A stretch of DNA of 64,000 nt from JAGHAJ01 sp964559865 [NCBI: uncultured Synergistota bacterium] (lineage in GTDB: Bacteria; Synergistota; JAGHAJ01), in contig CAZLJD010000021.1 in assembly GCA_964559865.1 (NCBI GenBank), positions 62,001-126,000 of the forward strand. Direction: 5' to 3'. The stretch's first letter is position 1. Each line of letters begins with the position of its first letter. Below are positions 7,689 to 16,876 of the stretch, piece by piece. The position numbers and the translations under genes were made by a program. A model generated the notes under the pieces. It was not told the DNA's origin. It was given only the letters and a program-made list of their open reading frames with translations, and ran no database searches.

Positions 7689-10157
7689 ATGGCAGAATCT
7701 ACGAAAATAAGAGAAAGAGAGATAAAAGGGAAACCTTCTACCGACAGGGTTGCAAAGAGGTACAAAGAGCTTCTAACAAAGGAACCACGGATAGACTCTC
7801 AAAGGGCTGTGCTGTTCACAGAGTACATGAAAGAGCACTGGAGAGAGCACAAGTACATAAGGGCAGGAGGGGCACTAAAATATGTACTATCAAACCTCAC
7901 CCCAAAAATCTGGGATGGAGAATTGCTTGTCGGGAATGTATCCAGATACTTCAAAGGGACACAGGTATATCCAGAGTACGAAACATGGATGCTGGAGGGA
8001 TTCAAAAAGATAAAGAGAGAAGAAGAAAGATACATAAAGGGCACTTTACAAGAAAGAGAAGGAGACAGACTTGGCGTCTACTTAATATCCCAAGAGGATA
8101 AGGAAAAGATACTCGAAACTGCAAGATTTTGGGAAGGAAAGGACTGGAGAACATTAGCAGAAAAATATCTGAAAGATACAAGAGATGACTTTGAAACCGT
8201 AGAAAAGTGGATGGAGCAGCTTGTCTTTCTGAGGTTTATGTTTGATGTCCCTGAAGGAAGGGTAATCGTTGACTATCAAAAAATAATAGACGAAGGCATT
8301 GAAGGTCTTTTTAACAGAATAGATTATAAGTTATCCACACTTACAGACCTTGGAAACAGAGAAAACTTCGAAAAATACGCATTTTACAAGGGAACAAGGA
8401 TGGCACTTGAGGGAATAGTAAATTATGCCAACAACTATGCAAAAGAAGCAGAGAGGCTTGCAGAAACGTGCACAGATCCAAAGAGAAAAGAAGAGCTTCT
8501 GGAAATAGCAAAAATATGCAACAAAGTCCCGCTAAAACCATCAGAAACATTCAAAGAAGCTATACAGGCATTCTGGTTTACGCAAGTGTGCCTATTCATA
8601 GAGCTCAACGGTAGAGGCATATCTCCCGGCAGGTTCGACCAATACATGTATAGAACCTTCAAGTCTGATATAGAAACCGGAAGGATAACCGAAAAAGAGG
8701 TTTTGGAATTACTCGAGCTTATGCGCATAAAATGTTCAGAGATAACGAGAGCACATGCCACATTTACGGAATCATATCTGGGCGGTAGCGTATACCAGAA
8801 CTTAACAATAGGAGGAGTGGCCAAGTACGGGATACCATGCGAAAATGAGCTTTCTCTCCTCGTACTGCAAGCAGGTATAAACGTGAGAACATGGCAACCA
8901 ACTATCTCTATACGCTGGCGCGAGGATATGAGCCATGCATTCAAGATCAAAGCAGCAGAATGCATAAAAGCTGGAAGCGGATATCCTGCTTTATTCAACG
9001 ACATACTTGGAACAGAACGATTCAGGATAGTTACGGGTGCAACTCTTGAAGACGCAAGGGACTGGGCTCCATGCGGATGTGTAGATATGCAGATATGTGG
9101 AAAACGGATGCCAATGTATGCAATCCCTCACACCAACAACCTCAAAATTCTCGAACTCGTTCTGAATAAGGGAGTAAACCCAGTTACAGATGACAAACTG
9201 ATAGATGTAAAAATAGATCCAAAGAATGCAACGTTTGATGAAATTGTCGAAGAGTACAAACGCATAATGGACATAGTAGTCAAAACCGAAGAGGAGTACT
9301 GGAACAGCATAATGGTAATCCACAACGATATAGGGCTTGTTCATCTATTCATGTCTGCTCTCCTCGATGACTGCATAGAAAAAGCCAAAGCAGCCTGCGA
9401 AGGAGGTTGCAGGTACAATGACCCAGCCTATGTAATTACATGTGGTATGGTAAATGTAGCAAACAGTCTTGCAGCTATAAAGAAGTGTATATTCGAAGAA
9501 AAATCCATGACAATGGAAGAACTACTTCAAGCACTCAAAGACAACTTCAAAGGACACGAGCTATTGAGGAAAAAGTTACTTGAAGCACCTAAGTATGGAA
9601 ACGACGACGATTATGTGGACAAAATTCTTGCAGAGCTGTATGAAGCATGGTCCAAATCGGCACAGAAAACAAAGAACTGGGTGGGCGAACCGTGGAGGCC
9701 AAGCACACTATCGGTAACAACGCAGGTGTTACACGGAAAGGCATGTGGAGCTACACCTGATGGTAGGTTAGCAGGAGACTATCTCGCAGATGGTGCAATA
9801 TCTGCATTCCCGGGAACGGATTTGAATGGCCCAACGAGTCTCATAAAGTCAGCTACTAAGGTAGACGCAAGCGATCTACAGGCCACCCTCTTCAACATGA
9901 AATTCAACCCTGCAGCAATAGAAGGACCTGTAGGGACAGAAAAGTTCATCAAGCTAAACGATGTATATATCAAACTCGGGGGGTACCACATTCAACACAA
10001 CATAGTTGACAGAAACATGCTCATAGACGCACAGAAACACCCAGAAAGGTATCCGGATCTCATGGTAAGAGTTGCTGGATTTACCGCAAGATTTATAGAC
10101 TTAGGCCCAGATGTTCAAAGACAGATAATAGAGAGGACCGAATACGAAGGACTCTAA
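7689..10157 (+). CDS. Glycyl radical enzyme of unassigned specificity
   Basis: Pyruvate formate-lyase-like enzyme of 822 residues from the ATG at 7689, which has AAGGAGG seven bases upstream. The thiyl cysteine is Cys464 in PCGCVDMQ and the glycyl radical is Gly797 in VRVAGFTARF near the C-terminus, both in their expected places, so the enzyme should be activatable. Dehydratases, lyases and decarboxylases of this family normally have GCVE; here Asp466 replaces the glutamate, so the substrate class is uncertain. A cysteine two before the active one and an ACEGGCRYN loop near 590 are also seen. Its activase is encoded at 15952-16854 in the same operon. Established: the family performs oxygen-sensitive radical C-C, C-O, C-N or C-S cleavage or addition. 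The actual reaction is not known. Oxygen sensitivity implies an anaerobic host. Confidence 0.9.
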   Translation: MAESTKIREREIKGKPSTDRVAKRYKELLTKEPRIDSQRAVLFTEYMKEHWREHKYIRAGGALKYVLSNLTPKIWDGELLVGNVSRYFKGTQVYPEYETWMLEGFKKIKREEERYIKGTLQEREGDRLGVYLISQEDKEKILETARFWEGKDWRTLAEKYLKDTRDDFETVEKWMEQLVFLRFMFDVPEGRVIVDYQKIIDEGIEGLFNRIDYKLSTLTDLGNRENFEKYAFYKGTRMALEGIVNYANNYAKEAERLAETCTDPKRKEELLEIAKICNKVPLKPSETFKEAIQAFWFTQVCLFIELNGRGISPGRFDQYMYRTFKSDIETGRITEKEVLELLELMRIKCSEITRAHATFTESYLGGSVYQNLTIGGVAKYGIPCENELSLLVLQAGINVRTWQPTISIRWREDMSHAFKIKAAECIKAGSGYPALFNDILGTERFRIVTGATLEDARDWAPCGCVDMQICGKRMPMYAIPHTNNLKILELVLNKGVNPVTDDKLIDVKIDPKNATFDEIVEEYKRIMDIVVKTEEEYWNSIMVIHNDIGLVHLFMSALLDDCIEKAKAACEGGCRYNDPAYVITCGMVNVANSLAAIKKCIFEEKSMTMEELLQALKDNFKGHELLRKKLLEAPKYGNDDDYVDKILAELYEAWSKSAQKTKNWVGEPWRPSTLSVTTQVLHGKACGATPDGRLAGDYLADGAISAFPGTDLNGPTSLIKSATKVDASDLQATLFNMKFNPAAIEGPVGTEKFIKLNDVYIKLGGYHIQHNIVDRNMLIDAQKHPERYPDLMVRVAGFTARFIDLGPDVQRQIIERTEYEGL

Positions 10158-10232
10158 AGTGGAAGGGGGTGGAAGCAAAAAAAGAGACAACAATAAATCA
10201 CACTAAAAACATTAAAGAAAGGAGGAAAAAGT

Positions 10233-10772
10233 ATGTCAGAAAATGGAAACGGGAGAAAGGTCATAGTGATCGACCCTGAAAGGTGCACAGGGTGTCACGG
10301 TTGTGAAATGGCATGTTCCATGAAACACTTCAATCTATGCGGAACTGCTTATTCAAGGATAAGAATCCACGAGTTTAGGGATATTAACACGTTTATACCC
10401 GTAATGTGTCAAGGATGCGAGGATGCCCCATGCATAAAGGTGTGTCCAATGAATGCCAGAATAAGGATCGAAAATGGTGCAGTAGTTACTGATGAGGACA
10501 AGTGCATAGGCTGTAGAGCATGTATATACGCCTGTCCATTCGGCGCTCCTCAGATCAATCCCGAAAACGGGAAAACAATGACATGCGATCTCTGTGAAGA
10601 CGATCCCCTCGGTCCCTGGTGCGTAAGAGCCTGCACCATGCAGGGAGCACTCAAATTTGTAGATGAAAAGGATGCAGCAAGAGCCAAAGGTAGAGAATGG
10701 GCCAAGACCATAAAAGAAGATGTTGCACCTCCTGTCAAGGAGGAAGAAGAGTTTGGCTTTAGCTTTGGCTAA
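10233..10772 (+). CDS. Four-cluster ferredoxin, AorA-like electron carrier
   Basis: Protein of 179 residues with cysteine groups for four [4Fe-4S] clusters: [37 protein letters not shown] and CDLCEDD ... CVRAC. It resembles the DMSO reductase/AorA type electron-transfer subunits. It is encoded immediately upstream of an aldehyde ferredoxin oxidoreductase and an FAD/NAD reductase, the same trio as AorABC of Aromatoleum. It would pass electrons between the tungsten site and the flavoprotein (inference). A strong ribosome-binding site (AAAGGAGG) precedes the ATG. Confidence 0.88.
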   Translation: MSENGNGRKVIVIDPERCTGCHGCEMACSMKHFNLCGTAYSRIRIHEFRDINTFIPVMCQGCEDAPCIKVCPMNARIRIENGAVVTDEDKCIGCRACIYACPFGAPQINPENGKTMTCDLCEDDPLGPWCVRACTMQGALKFVDEKDAARAKGREWAKTIKEDVAPPVKEEEEFGFSFG

Positions 10773-10819
10773 ACAGATTATACCTAAATCAGTCTATTCA
10801 AGAAAGGAGGAAAGAAAAC

Positions 10820-12823
10820 ATGAAAGTTGACGGATGGACAGGGTTCAGGGTAAGAGTAGACCTGACAAATAGAAAATACGAAGTAGAACCTTTATCAATA
10901 GACTATTACAGAAAGTGGATGGGAGGCAGGGGGATAAACTCCGATGTCTTGTACCATGAAACTTACAGGGGCATGGATCCATTTTCACCAGATAATCCTC
11001 TATGCTTCGCTGCAGGACCTCTATCCGGCACATTTGCTCCCCTATCCGGAAGGACAACCGTATCAGCACGCTCCCCGATGACATGTTCTCCAACCCTGGG
11101 CACAAATGTGCACGGACACGGTGATTCAAACATGGGTGGAGCATTCGGACCCATGATGAGGTATGCCGGATTCGATCAGATCATAGTCAAAGGAAAAGCC
11201 GATAAACCGGTGTATCTGTTTATACACGACGGTAAGGTAGAATTCAAAGATGCCTCTCACCTGTGGGGGCTCGGAGTCGTAAAAGCCACGAAAAGGATCC
11301 TTGAAGAGCTGCACGATCCAGATATAAAGGTTACCATTATTGGACCAGCAGGTGAAAATCTTGTGAGGTTTGCCTGTGTAACGAGTTCCTATGGTTCCAC
11401 TGCAGGAAGGACGGGAATGGGCGCAGTGATGGGATCGAAAAACCTTAAAGCGATAGCCGTCAAAGGGACAAGACCCATAACGATAGCAAGACCAAAGGAG
11501 TTTGCCGAAGCGTGTTGGAAACTTAGAGAAAAAATACATAATTCCCCATCTGCCATAAGGCGTATGATAGAAGGTTCAATGGACCTATTTGATGCCGGCA
11601 ATGCCATAGGTATAAATGCACACAAAAACTGTTCTACAGGCTACATGGAAGGTATAGAAGAGATATACGGCGGTCTAAAGTGGGCAAAAGAGTACCTTTT
11701 CAGAAGGAAGGCATGTTGGTCGTGCCCAGTGGCATGTGGTAGAACCACATATATAAGGGAAGGAAAGTGGGCAGGGACATTCTGTCTGGGCCCAGAGATG
11801 GAAACCGTTTGTAACCTTGGTCCAAGAATTGACTCCCGTGATGTCGCAGGTGTAAATGCTCTTGCCTGCTTCGTGTCCGAACTCGGTATGGACAGTATTT
11901 CAGCCGGAGCAGCACTTTCATGGACTATGGAAGCCTTCGAAAAAGGTTACATAACGGAAAAAGACACTGGAGGCATAAGACTTGAGTGGGGAGACATAGA
12001 AACATCTATGAAAGTTCTAAAAATGATCGCATACAGAGAGGGCTTTGGGGACCTGTTGGCAGAGGGAAATATAAGAGTTGCTGAAAAGCTAAACCGCGGT
12101 ATGGACATAGTCCCACATTGTAGAGGTCTTGAGCACATAAGCGTTGACCCGAGAATAGCAATGGGATTCAGCCTTGGCTATGCAATGTCAACAAGAGGTT
12201 CTGACCACCTGAAAAACTACTCCTGTCTGGAGTTCCCCGGCGCTGCAAGGAGCAGAGCAGATCAAGTGGAAGAAGCCCTTGGTCCAGAGCTCGCAAAGAA
12301 GTTCTGGGAGGACTTCCCGAAAGAGATGACAGAATTAGATACAAAACCAGCCCTATGTACATGGTCTGAAAGAAACAAGTGCGTTGCAGATCTCGTAGGT
12401 ACATGCTGTCAGGCTATAGGTTCTTGGGGTGGTGCTGGAGATTGGAAAGTATATGCAGAACTGTTCAAACTCGCCACCGGACAAGACATGAGCGACGATG
12501 AAATATTCAAGGTAGCTGAACGCGTAATTGCGATAGAGAGAGCTGAGTGGCTCAGAGAAGGCAGTGCAAGACAAGACGACACCCATACTGACAGATACTT
12601 TGACGAACCTGTTCAGGGTGGGCCACACAACGGACTAAAAATAGATAGAAAGAAATGGGCATGGGCACAGAGCGAATACTACAGACTGCATGGATGGGAC
12701 AATGATGGCTTCATAACACCCGAAAAAGCAAAGGAACTCGGCATAGAGGAAATTATACCTGACATGGAAGAAGGCAAAAAAATATACATGGAATACATGA
12801 AAAAACAAGCAGAGAAATCCTAA
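10820..12823 (+). CDS. Tungsten aldehyde ferredoxin oxidoreductase (AOR 1)
   Basis: Member of the AOR family, 667 residues; these enzymes interconvert aldehydes and carboxylic acids using a bis-pyranopterin tungsten (or molybdenum) cofactor and one [4Fe-4S] cluster. The cluster ligands C299xxC302xxxC306 are seen in ACWSCPVAC. N-terminal GGRGINSDVLY and GRTGMGAVMGSKNLKAIAVKG, given here as GRTGMGAVMGSKNLKAI, are AOR hallmarks. The length is slightly above the archaeal AOR (about 605). A second, more divergent AOR lies at 33357-35120. With the flanking ferredoxin and flavoprotein it probably forms an AorABC-like complex that could use NAD as well as ferredoxin. The aldehyde substrate is unknown. 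Confidence 0.92.
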   Translation: MKVDGWTGFRVRVDLTNRKYEVEPLSIDYYRKWMGGRGINSDVLYHETYRGMDPFSPDNPLCFAAGPLSGTFAPLSGRTTVSARSPMTCSPTLGTNVHGHGDSNMGGAFGPMMRYAGFDQIIVKGKADKPVYLFIHDGKVEFKDASHLWGLGVVKATKRILEELHDPDIKVTIIGPAGENLVRFACVTSSYGSTAGRTGMGAVMGSKNLKAIAVKGTRPITIARPKEFAEACWKLREKIHNSPSAIRRMIEGSMDLFDAGNAIGINAHKNCSTGYMEGIEEIYGGLKWAKEYLFRRKACWSCPVACGRTTYIREGKWAGTFCLGPEMETVCNLGPRIDSRDVAGVNALACFVSELGMDSISAGAALSWTMEAFEKGYITEKDTGGIRLEWGDIETSMKVLKMIAYREGFGDLLAEGNIRVAEKLNRGMDIVPHCRGLEHISVDPRIAMGFSLGYAMSTRGSDHLKNYSCLEFPGAARSRADQVEEALGPELAKKFWEDFPKEMTELDTKPALCTWSERNKCVADLVGTCCQAIGSWGGAGDWKVYAELFKLATGQDMSDDEIFKVAERVIAIERAEWLREGSARQDDTHTDRYFDEPVQGGPHNGLKIDRKKWAWAQSEYYRLHGWDNDGFITPEKAKELGIEEIIPDMEEGKKIYMEYMKKQAEKS

Positions 12824-12841
12824 AAGGGTTGAGGAGAAACC

Positions 12842-14152
12842 ATGAAAGTAGTCATTGTGGGAAACGGCATAGCTGGAAACGAGGTTGCTTATAACATCAG
12901 GAGTAAGGGCAAAGATACCGAAATAGTAATAATATCTGCAGAGGGAAGTCCTGAGTATGATCCCTGTTCACTCCCCTACTTCGTCTCTGGTGATGTAAAG
13001 AAAGAGGCCGTGTTTAGAAAGAAGATGGAAGATTATCAAAAAGCCGGTATTCAACTCATCCTGAACGATAAAGCTATTTCCATCAATGCAGAAGCAAAGA
13101 CGATAGAAACCGAAAGCGGAAGAACCATAAACTACGACAAACTCGTTCTCGCCCACGGGGGGGATCTATTCATCCCCCCTCTCCCCGGTGTAGAAAAACA
13201 AGGCACGTTCAGTTGCAAAAAACTATCGGAAGCAGAGAGATTATTCAATCACAAAGGAAAAGCTGCAGTGGTAATTGGTTCAGGTGCAATAGGCATAGAA
13301 GTAGCCGAAGCCCTGAAAAAGAGAAACTTTGAGGTATACATCGTGGAATTACTCGAGTGGATACTCCCTACACTCTGTTGTGAACCTACAGCAAGGAGAT
13401 TGGAAGAAAAGCTCAGAGAAAACGGTATACAAGTGTACACAGGAGAAAAAGTCACCTCTATCGAGGGAAGCAACTCCGTAAACGGGGTAAAGACAGACAA
13501 AAGGTTTATACCGTGTGACACAGTAGTTATAGCAACCGGAGTTGTCCCCGGAAAGCAGCTTGCACAGAGTGCAGGAATAGAAGTCAATCGGGGTATAAAA
13601 ACCAACGAATTTATGGAAACAAACATCGACAGCATCTACGCATGCGGCGATTGTGTGGAAACATTTGACACCTGCACCGGCGAAGGCTGTGTATACCAGC
13701 TCAAGCACAACGCAATAGACCAAGCACAAATTGTAGCTGAGAACATCGCCGGCAGAAAGACAAAGTATGGTGGCGCATATGCATTCGCAAGAATACACTT
13801 CTTCGATACACACGCCGTATCTTTTGGTAAAACACTAAGAGGAGCAACACGCATTTGCTCACTTGACGATCTCGACATTATTGAACAAAGCTACAACGGC
13901 GAGTACCTAAGACTGATTCTTAAAGATGGCAAGGTCATCGGTGGACAAGCTATAGGGGAAATTGCAAACTTCTCGGGGTTGTTTCTGTCAGCTATGCGCA
14001 GAAAAGATGATTTGAGCGAAATACGAAGAAGGTGGGAATTAATATCCAGGTTTGACTCACCGTACCCATGGAACTACAGAGAAATGGGACGCATTATGGG
14101 TCTGACATCAAACGGTTGGGAAAGTATCAATAAAATAATGACCAGTTTATAA
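12842..14152 (+). CDS. FAD-dependent pyridine nucleotide-disulfide oxidoreductase
   Basis: 436 residues in the NADH oxidase / CoA-disulfide reductase family. The N-terminal FAD fold is VVIVGNGIAGNEVA. Cys42 in DPCSLPYFVSGD sits at the redox-active cysteine position of that family. The second Rossmann motif is VIGSGAIGIEVAEAL and the FAD closing motif is IYACGDCVE. A CCE near 180 and further cysteines (TCTGEGC) are unusual. Encoded 18 bases after AOR 1, it most likely links AOR electrons to NAD(H), equivalent to AorC. A stand-alone role in thiol or oxygen reduction is the alternative. Confidence 0.82.
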   Translation: MKVVIVGNGIAGNEVAYNIRSKGKDTEIVIISAEGSPEYDPCSLPYFVSGDVKKEAVFRKKMEDYQKAGIQLILNDKAISINAEAKTIETESGRTINYDKLVLAHGGDLFIPPLPGVEKQGTFSCKKLSEAERLFNHKGKAAVVIGSGAIGIEVAEALKKRNFEVYIVELLEWILPTLCCEPTARRLEEKLRENGIQVYTGEKVTSIEGSNSVNGVKTDKRFIPCDTVVIATGVVPGKQLAQSAGIEVNRGIKTNEFMETNIDSIYACGDCVETFDTCTGEGCVYQLKHNAIDQAQIVAENIAGRKTKYGGAYAFARIHFFDTHAVSFGKTLRGATRICSLDDLDIIEQSYNGEYLRLILKDGKVIGGQAIGEIANFSGLFLSAMRRKDDLSEIRRRWELISRFDSPYPWNYREMGRIMGLTSNGWESINKIMTSL

Positions 14153-14176
14153 AAACGCAGAAAGGAGGTAAACAAA

Positions 14177-14782
14177 ATGTCACAAAATAACCATCCCTTT
14201 GCAAACCCAGGACCTGCAGGCCTAATGGTACTTGCATTCTACTTAGGCGCACTGTGGCCTGTGCTCACGGGAATGGCACATCACGAACTCGCATCGGTGT
14301 TAATAGCACTCGGACTAGCAGGTGGATTAGTCCAAATGACAGCAGGGATCATAGAGCTGAGAAATGGTTCAATAATGGGAGGAAATATCCTTCTCGCATT
14401 TAGTGCATTTATGTGGCTTGGATGCATAGAATGGCTGGGGAAGATGCTTGGTTTCATCCCCCACAATACAGCAGCAGTGGACGGATGGGTCTTTACGATC
14501 ATGGGCATACTCATGTGTGGATTTACCATTGGACACTTACTCACGCCAAAGGTTATGTTCTGGTTCATGATATTTACAGATATATTCTTCCTCTCAGCAG
14601 GCATATTTTTCCTCACAGGGTCAAAACTGCTCCTTCTCATTGCTGGGTGGGTCTTACCACTCGTCGTGGTGACCATCATATGGTCAGTGCTTGGCACGGT
14701 ACTCAACAGTGTATTTGGCAAAACCATTATTCCACTGGGGAAACCTTACCGCACCCCAACAAGTAAAGCAAGAAAGGAGTGA
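14177..14782 (+). CDS. satP: Acetate/succinate transporter, GPR1/FUN34/YaaH family
   Basis: Integral membrane protein of 201 residues with six predicted hydrophobic segments. The family signature NPxPxGL appears at residues 10-16 as NPGPAGL. Members transport small monocarboxylates or succinate with protons. In this operon it may export the acid product of AOR 1 or take up the carboxylate substrate. The symbol is by family, not by proven substrate. Confidence 0.82.
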   Translation: MSQNNHPFANPGPAGLMVLAFYLGALWPVLTGMAHHELASVLIALGLAGGLVQMTAGIIELRNGSIMGGNILLAFSAFMWLGCIEWLGKMLGFIPHNTAAVDGWVFTIMGILMCGFTIGHLLTPKVMFWFMIFTDIFFLSAGIFFLTGSKLLLLIAGWVLPLVVVTIIWSVLGTVLNSVFGKTIIPLGKPYRTPTSKARKE

Positions 14783-14787
14783 AACTT

Positions 14788-15879
14788 ATGGGAAAAGGCA
14801 TAAGTAAGGCATTGGAAGAATGGCAAAAGAAGCCATTTGGAAGAGTTATCACCGAAGAAGAGCTGAGAAAGAGATGTCATCAAGCATGGCCATATAACTA
14901 CTTCGACCCAGGCAAACCAGTTGACCCAGAAGTAGTAGATGAACTCTTAAAAGGGGTAATTGACATCCACGTGCATGGTGCACCCCTGGGAAGCTGGCTA
15001 CCAGGCAGACCAACTATGGTAGAAACATCAATCGAAGCAAGTGAAGCCGGAATGAAGGCACTGGTATTCAAGGACCATAACACCATGACAAATAACTGCG
15101 CAGAAATCATACAAGAATTCCTAAACAGAATGGCAAAAGAAAAGGAAAAAGAAGGTGAAACCTTCACACCAGTGGAAGTATATGGAGGTATAGTCCTAAA
15201 CTACACGGTCGGGGGGTTAAACCCAAGAGCAGTAGAAGTCGCATTGGGGTACGGAAGATGTAAAGAAGTATGGTTACCATCCTTGGACGCTATGCACCAA
15301 AAACAGGCACAGGGCGTGGAGAACTGGAAAGACTACATATGCGTGACAAAAGGATTAATAGGGGACTCCGAAGAGCCTGTGGACGAACTCAAAAAGATAC
15401 TTGACATAATGGCAGACTACAACAATAACAATAAAGGCGATAGAGTATCGCTTTCACTATGCCATGTGTCCAACGAAGAAAAATTTGCAATACTAAAATA
15501 CATAAGGAAAAAAGGCATGAAAATAGATGCAATATTCGACCATGTAACCCAAGAAATGACCATACTTACACCTGAGGAGGCAAAAGAAGCCATAGACCTC
15601 GGCGGATACTTGGAGTTCGCTGAGTGTTCCTGTGTTCCATGGCCAGGAATGTTCGATTGGGTCATTGCTGTCAAATACTCATTCAACCTCATAAAAGAGC
15701 TGCTAAAGGAGAAAGGACCAGACCACTTAGTACTGATTACAGATGCTGGGCAGCCAGGTAACAAACCTGTTCCCGGTTGGAAGAACTTCATAAGAACCCT
15801 ATTAGCTCAAGGAGTTAGTGAGCGTGAAATAGAGATAATGGCAAAAGAGGTTCCAGCAAAGCTGATATATGGAGAGTAA
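14788..15879 (+). CDS. DUF6282 family, amidohydrolase-like metalloprotein
   Basis: 363 residues from the ATG at 14788, which has AAGGAG eight bases upstream; a GTG nine bases earlier is less likely. The segment IDIHVHGAPLG puts H61-x-H63 at the end of the first beta strand, as in metal-dependent TIM-barrel amidohydrolases. FKDHNT, FDHVTQ, ECSC and LITDAGQPGN supply further candidate ligands (His, Asp). I match it to DUF6282, whose function is not established to my knowledge. It would be a cyclic amide, imide or lactone hydrolase in this context (inference). It sits between the transporter and the activase. Confidence 0.7.
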   Translation: MGKGISKALEEWQKKPFGRVITEEELRKRCHQAWPYNYFDPGKPVDPEVVDELLKGVIDIHVHGAPLGSWLPGRPTMVETSIEASEAGMKALVFKDHNTMTNNCAEIIQEFLNRMAKEKEKEGETFTPVEVYGGIVLNYTVGGLNPRAVEVALGYGRCKEVWLPSLDAMHQKQAQGVENWKDYICVTKGLIGDSEEPVDELKKILDIMADYNNNNKGDRVSLSLCHVSNEEKFAILKYIRKKGMKIDAIFDHVTQEMTILTPEEAKEAIDLGGYLEFAECSCVPWPGMFDWVIAVKYSFNLIKELLKEKGPDHLVLITDAGQPGNKPVPGWKNFIRTLLAQGVSEREIEIMAKEVPAKLIYGE

Positions 15880-15886
15880 AAACAAA

Positions 15887-15920
15887 AGGTGCTGTGTCCA
15901 ATAAGCATGACACAGCACCT
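15887..15920 (+). promoter_or_regulatory. 12-bp stem-loop before the activase gene
   Basis: AGGTGCTGTGTC pairs exactly with GACACAGCACCT across a 10-base loop. No T-run follows, so it is probably an RNA-processing, stability or partial attenuation hairpin, not a full terminator. It begins seven bases after the hydrolase stop and would let the activase be made in smaller amounts than the radical enzyme. Confidence 0.6.
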
Positions 15921-15951
15921 CCAAACAAGCTTTCCACGGGAGGAAACGCCT

Positions 15952-16854
15952 TTGAGCATAAAAGGAACAATCACTGAAATAAAAAGATTTGCAACTCACG
16001 ACGGGCCCGGCATAAGAACAACCATCTTTCTAAAGGGATGCCCACTGAAGTGCAAGTGGTGCTCCAACCCAGAAACCCAAAAAAAAGACACAGAGCTCTA
16101 TTTTATCCGAAGAAGGTGTTCGAATTACGGAAACTGCATTGAAGTCTGCCCCACTAATGCAATAAGTATGGATAAAGAAAACAAAATAAACAGGGAAAAG
16201 TGTATCTTGTGTTTCGAATGCGTAAAGTCATGTCCAAGCAATGCATTTCAAAAGGTAGGCTGGGAAATCACCGTAGAAGAGGCATTTAAAGAGATCATGA
16301 AGGACTACGACTTTTACGGAGAAGAAGGCGGATTAACGCTGAGCGGAGGGGAACCCTTATATCAACCAGATTTTACTATATCACTGTTGAAAATGTGTCA
16401 CGATAGCGGCATATCCACGGTGCTTGACACTTCAGGTTTTGCACCACCAAATATAGTTAAAGAAGCAGTCAAATACACTACCATGGTGCTATTAGATCTA
16501 AAACACATGGACCCTTATATGCATGAAATAGGAACAGGCATAAGCAATACCGTTATACTAAACAATGCTCCTATATTTTCCAAACACACAAATGTAAGGA
16601 TATCCTTTCCCCTCATACCCGGATACAATGACAGCGAAGAGAACATAAAAGCCATGGTAAAATTTACAATTTCCTTGGGTATAGAATACATTGATATAAA
16701 TCCACTCCACATACTTGGATCGGACAAGTACAGAGCCCTTGATTTAGAGGTTCCTTATGAAGAGTTTAGAAAGCCATCTAAAGGAGAGATAGATAGAGCG
16801 GTATCCATCATAGAAGAAGCAGGGCTAAAGACTACCATTGGTAGAATGCTATAA
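15952..16854 (+). CDS. Glycyl radical enzyme activase (radical SAM)
   Basis: Installs the glycyl radical on the upstream enzyme using S-adenosylmethionine. From the TTG at 15952 it has 300 residues. The SAM cluster motif is C30xxxC34xxC37 (KGCPLKCKWC), preceded by THDGPGIRT. A ferredoxin-like insert carries CSNYGNCIEVCP and CILCFECVKSCP, as in activases of dehydratase and decarboxylase type enzymes, not the simple PFL activase. GGLTLSGGEPL is the glycine-rich SAM motif. The TTG start has GGGAGG at seven bases; the ATG at 15889 would lie inside the stem-loop. The first insert cluster has C-x5-C spacing in place of C-x2-C. Confidence 0.9.
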   Translation: MSIKGTITEIKRFATHDGPGIRTTIFLKGCPLKCKWCSNPETQKKDTELYFIRRRCSNYGNCIEVCPTNAISMDKENKINREKCILCFECVKSCPSNAFQKVGWEITVEEAFKEIMKDYDFYGEEGGLTLSGGEPLYQPDFTISLLKMCHDSGISTVLDTSGFAPPNIVKEAVKYTTMVLLDLKHMDPYMHEIGTGISNTVILNNAPIFSKHTNVRISFPLIPGYNDSEENIKAMVKFTISLGIEYIDINPLHILGSDKYRALDLEVPYEEFRKPSKGEIDRAVSIIEEAGLKTTIGRML

Positions 16855-16876
16855 TTCTATGAAAGGAGGCACAGCT

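Noticed and set aside
15889-15951. ATG at 15889 as start of the activase
   Set aside because: It falls inside a 12-bp stem-loop and lacks a ribosome-binding site; the TTG at 15952 has one and matches family N-termini.
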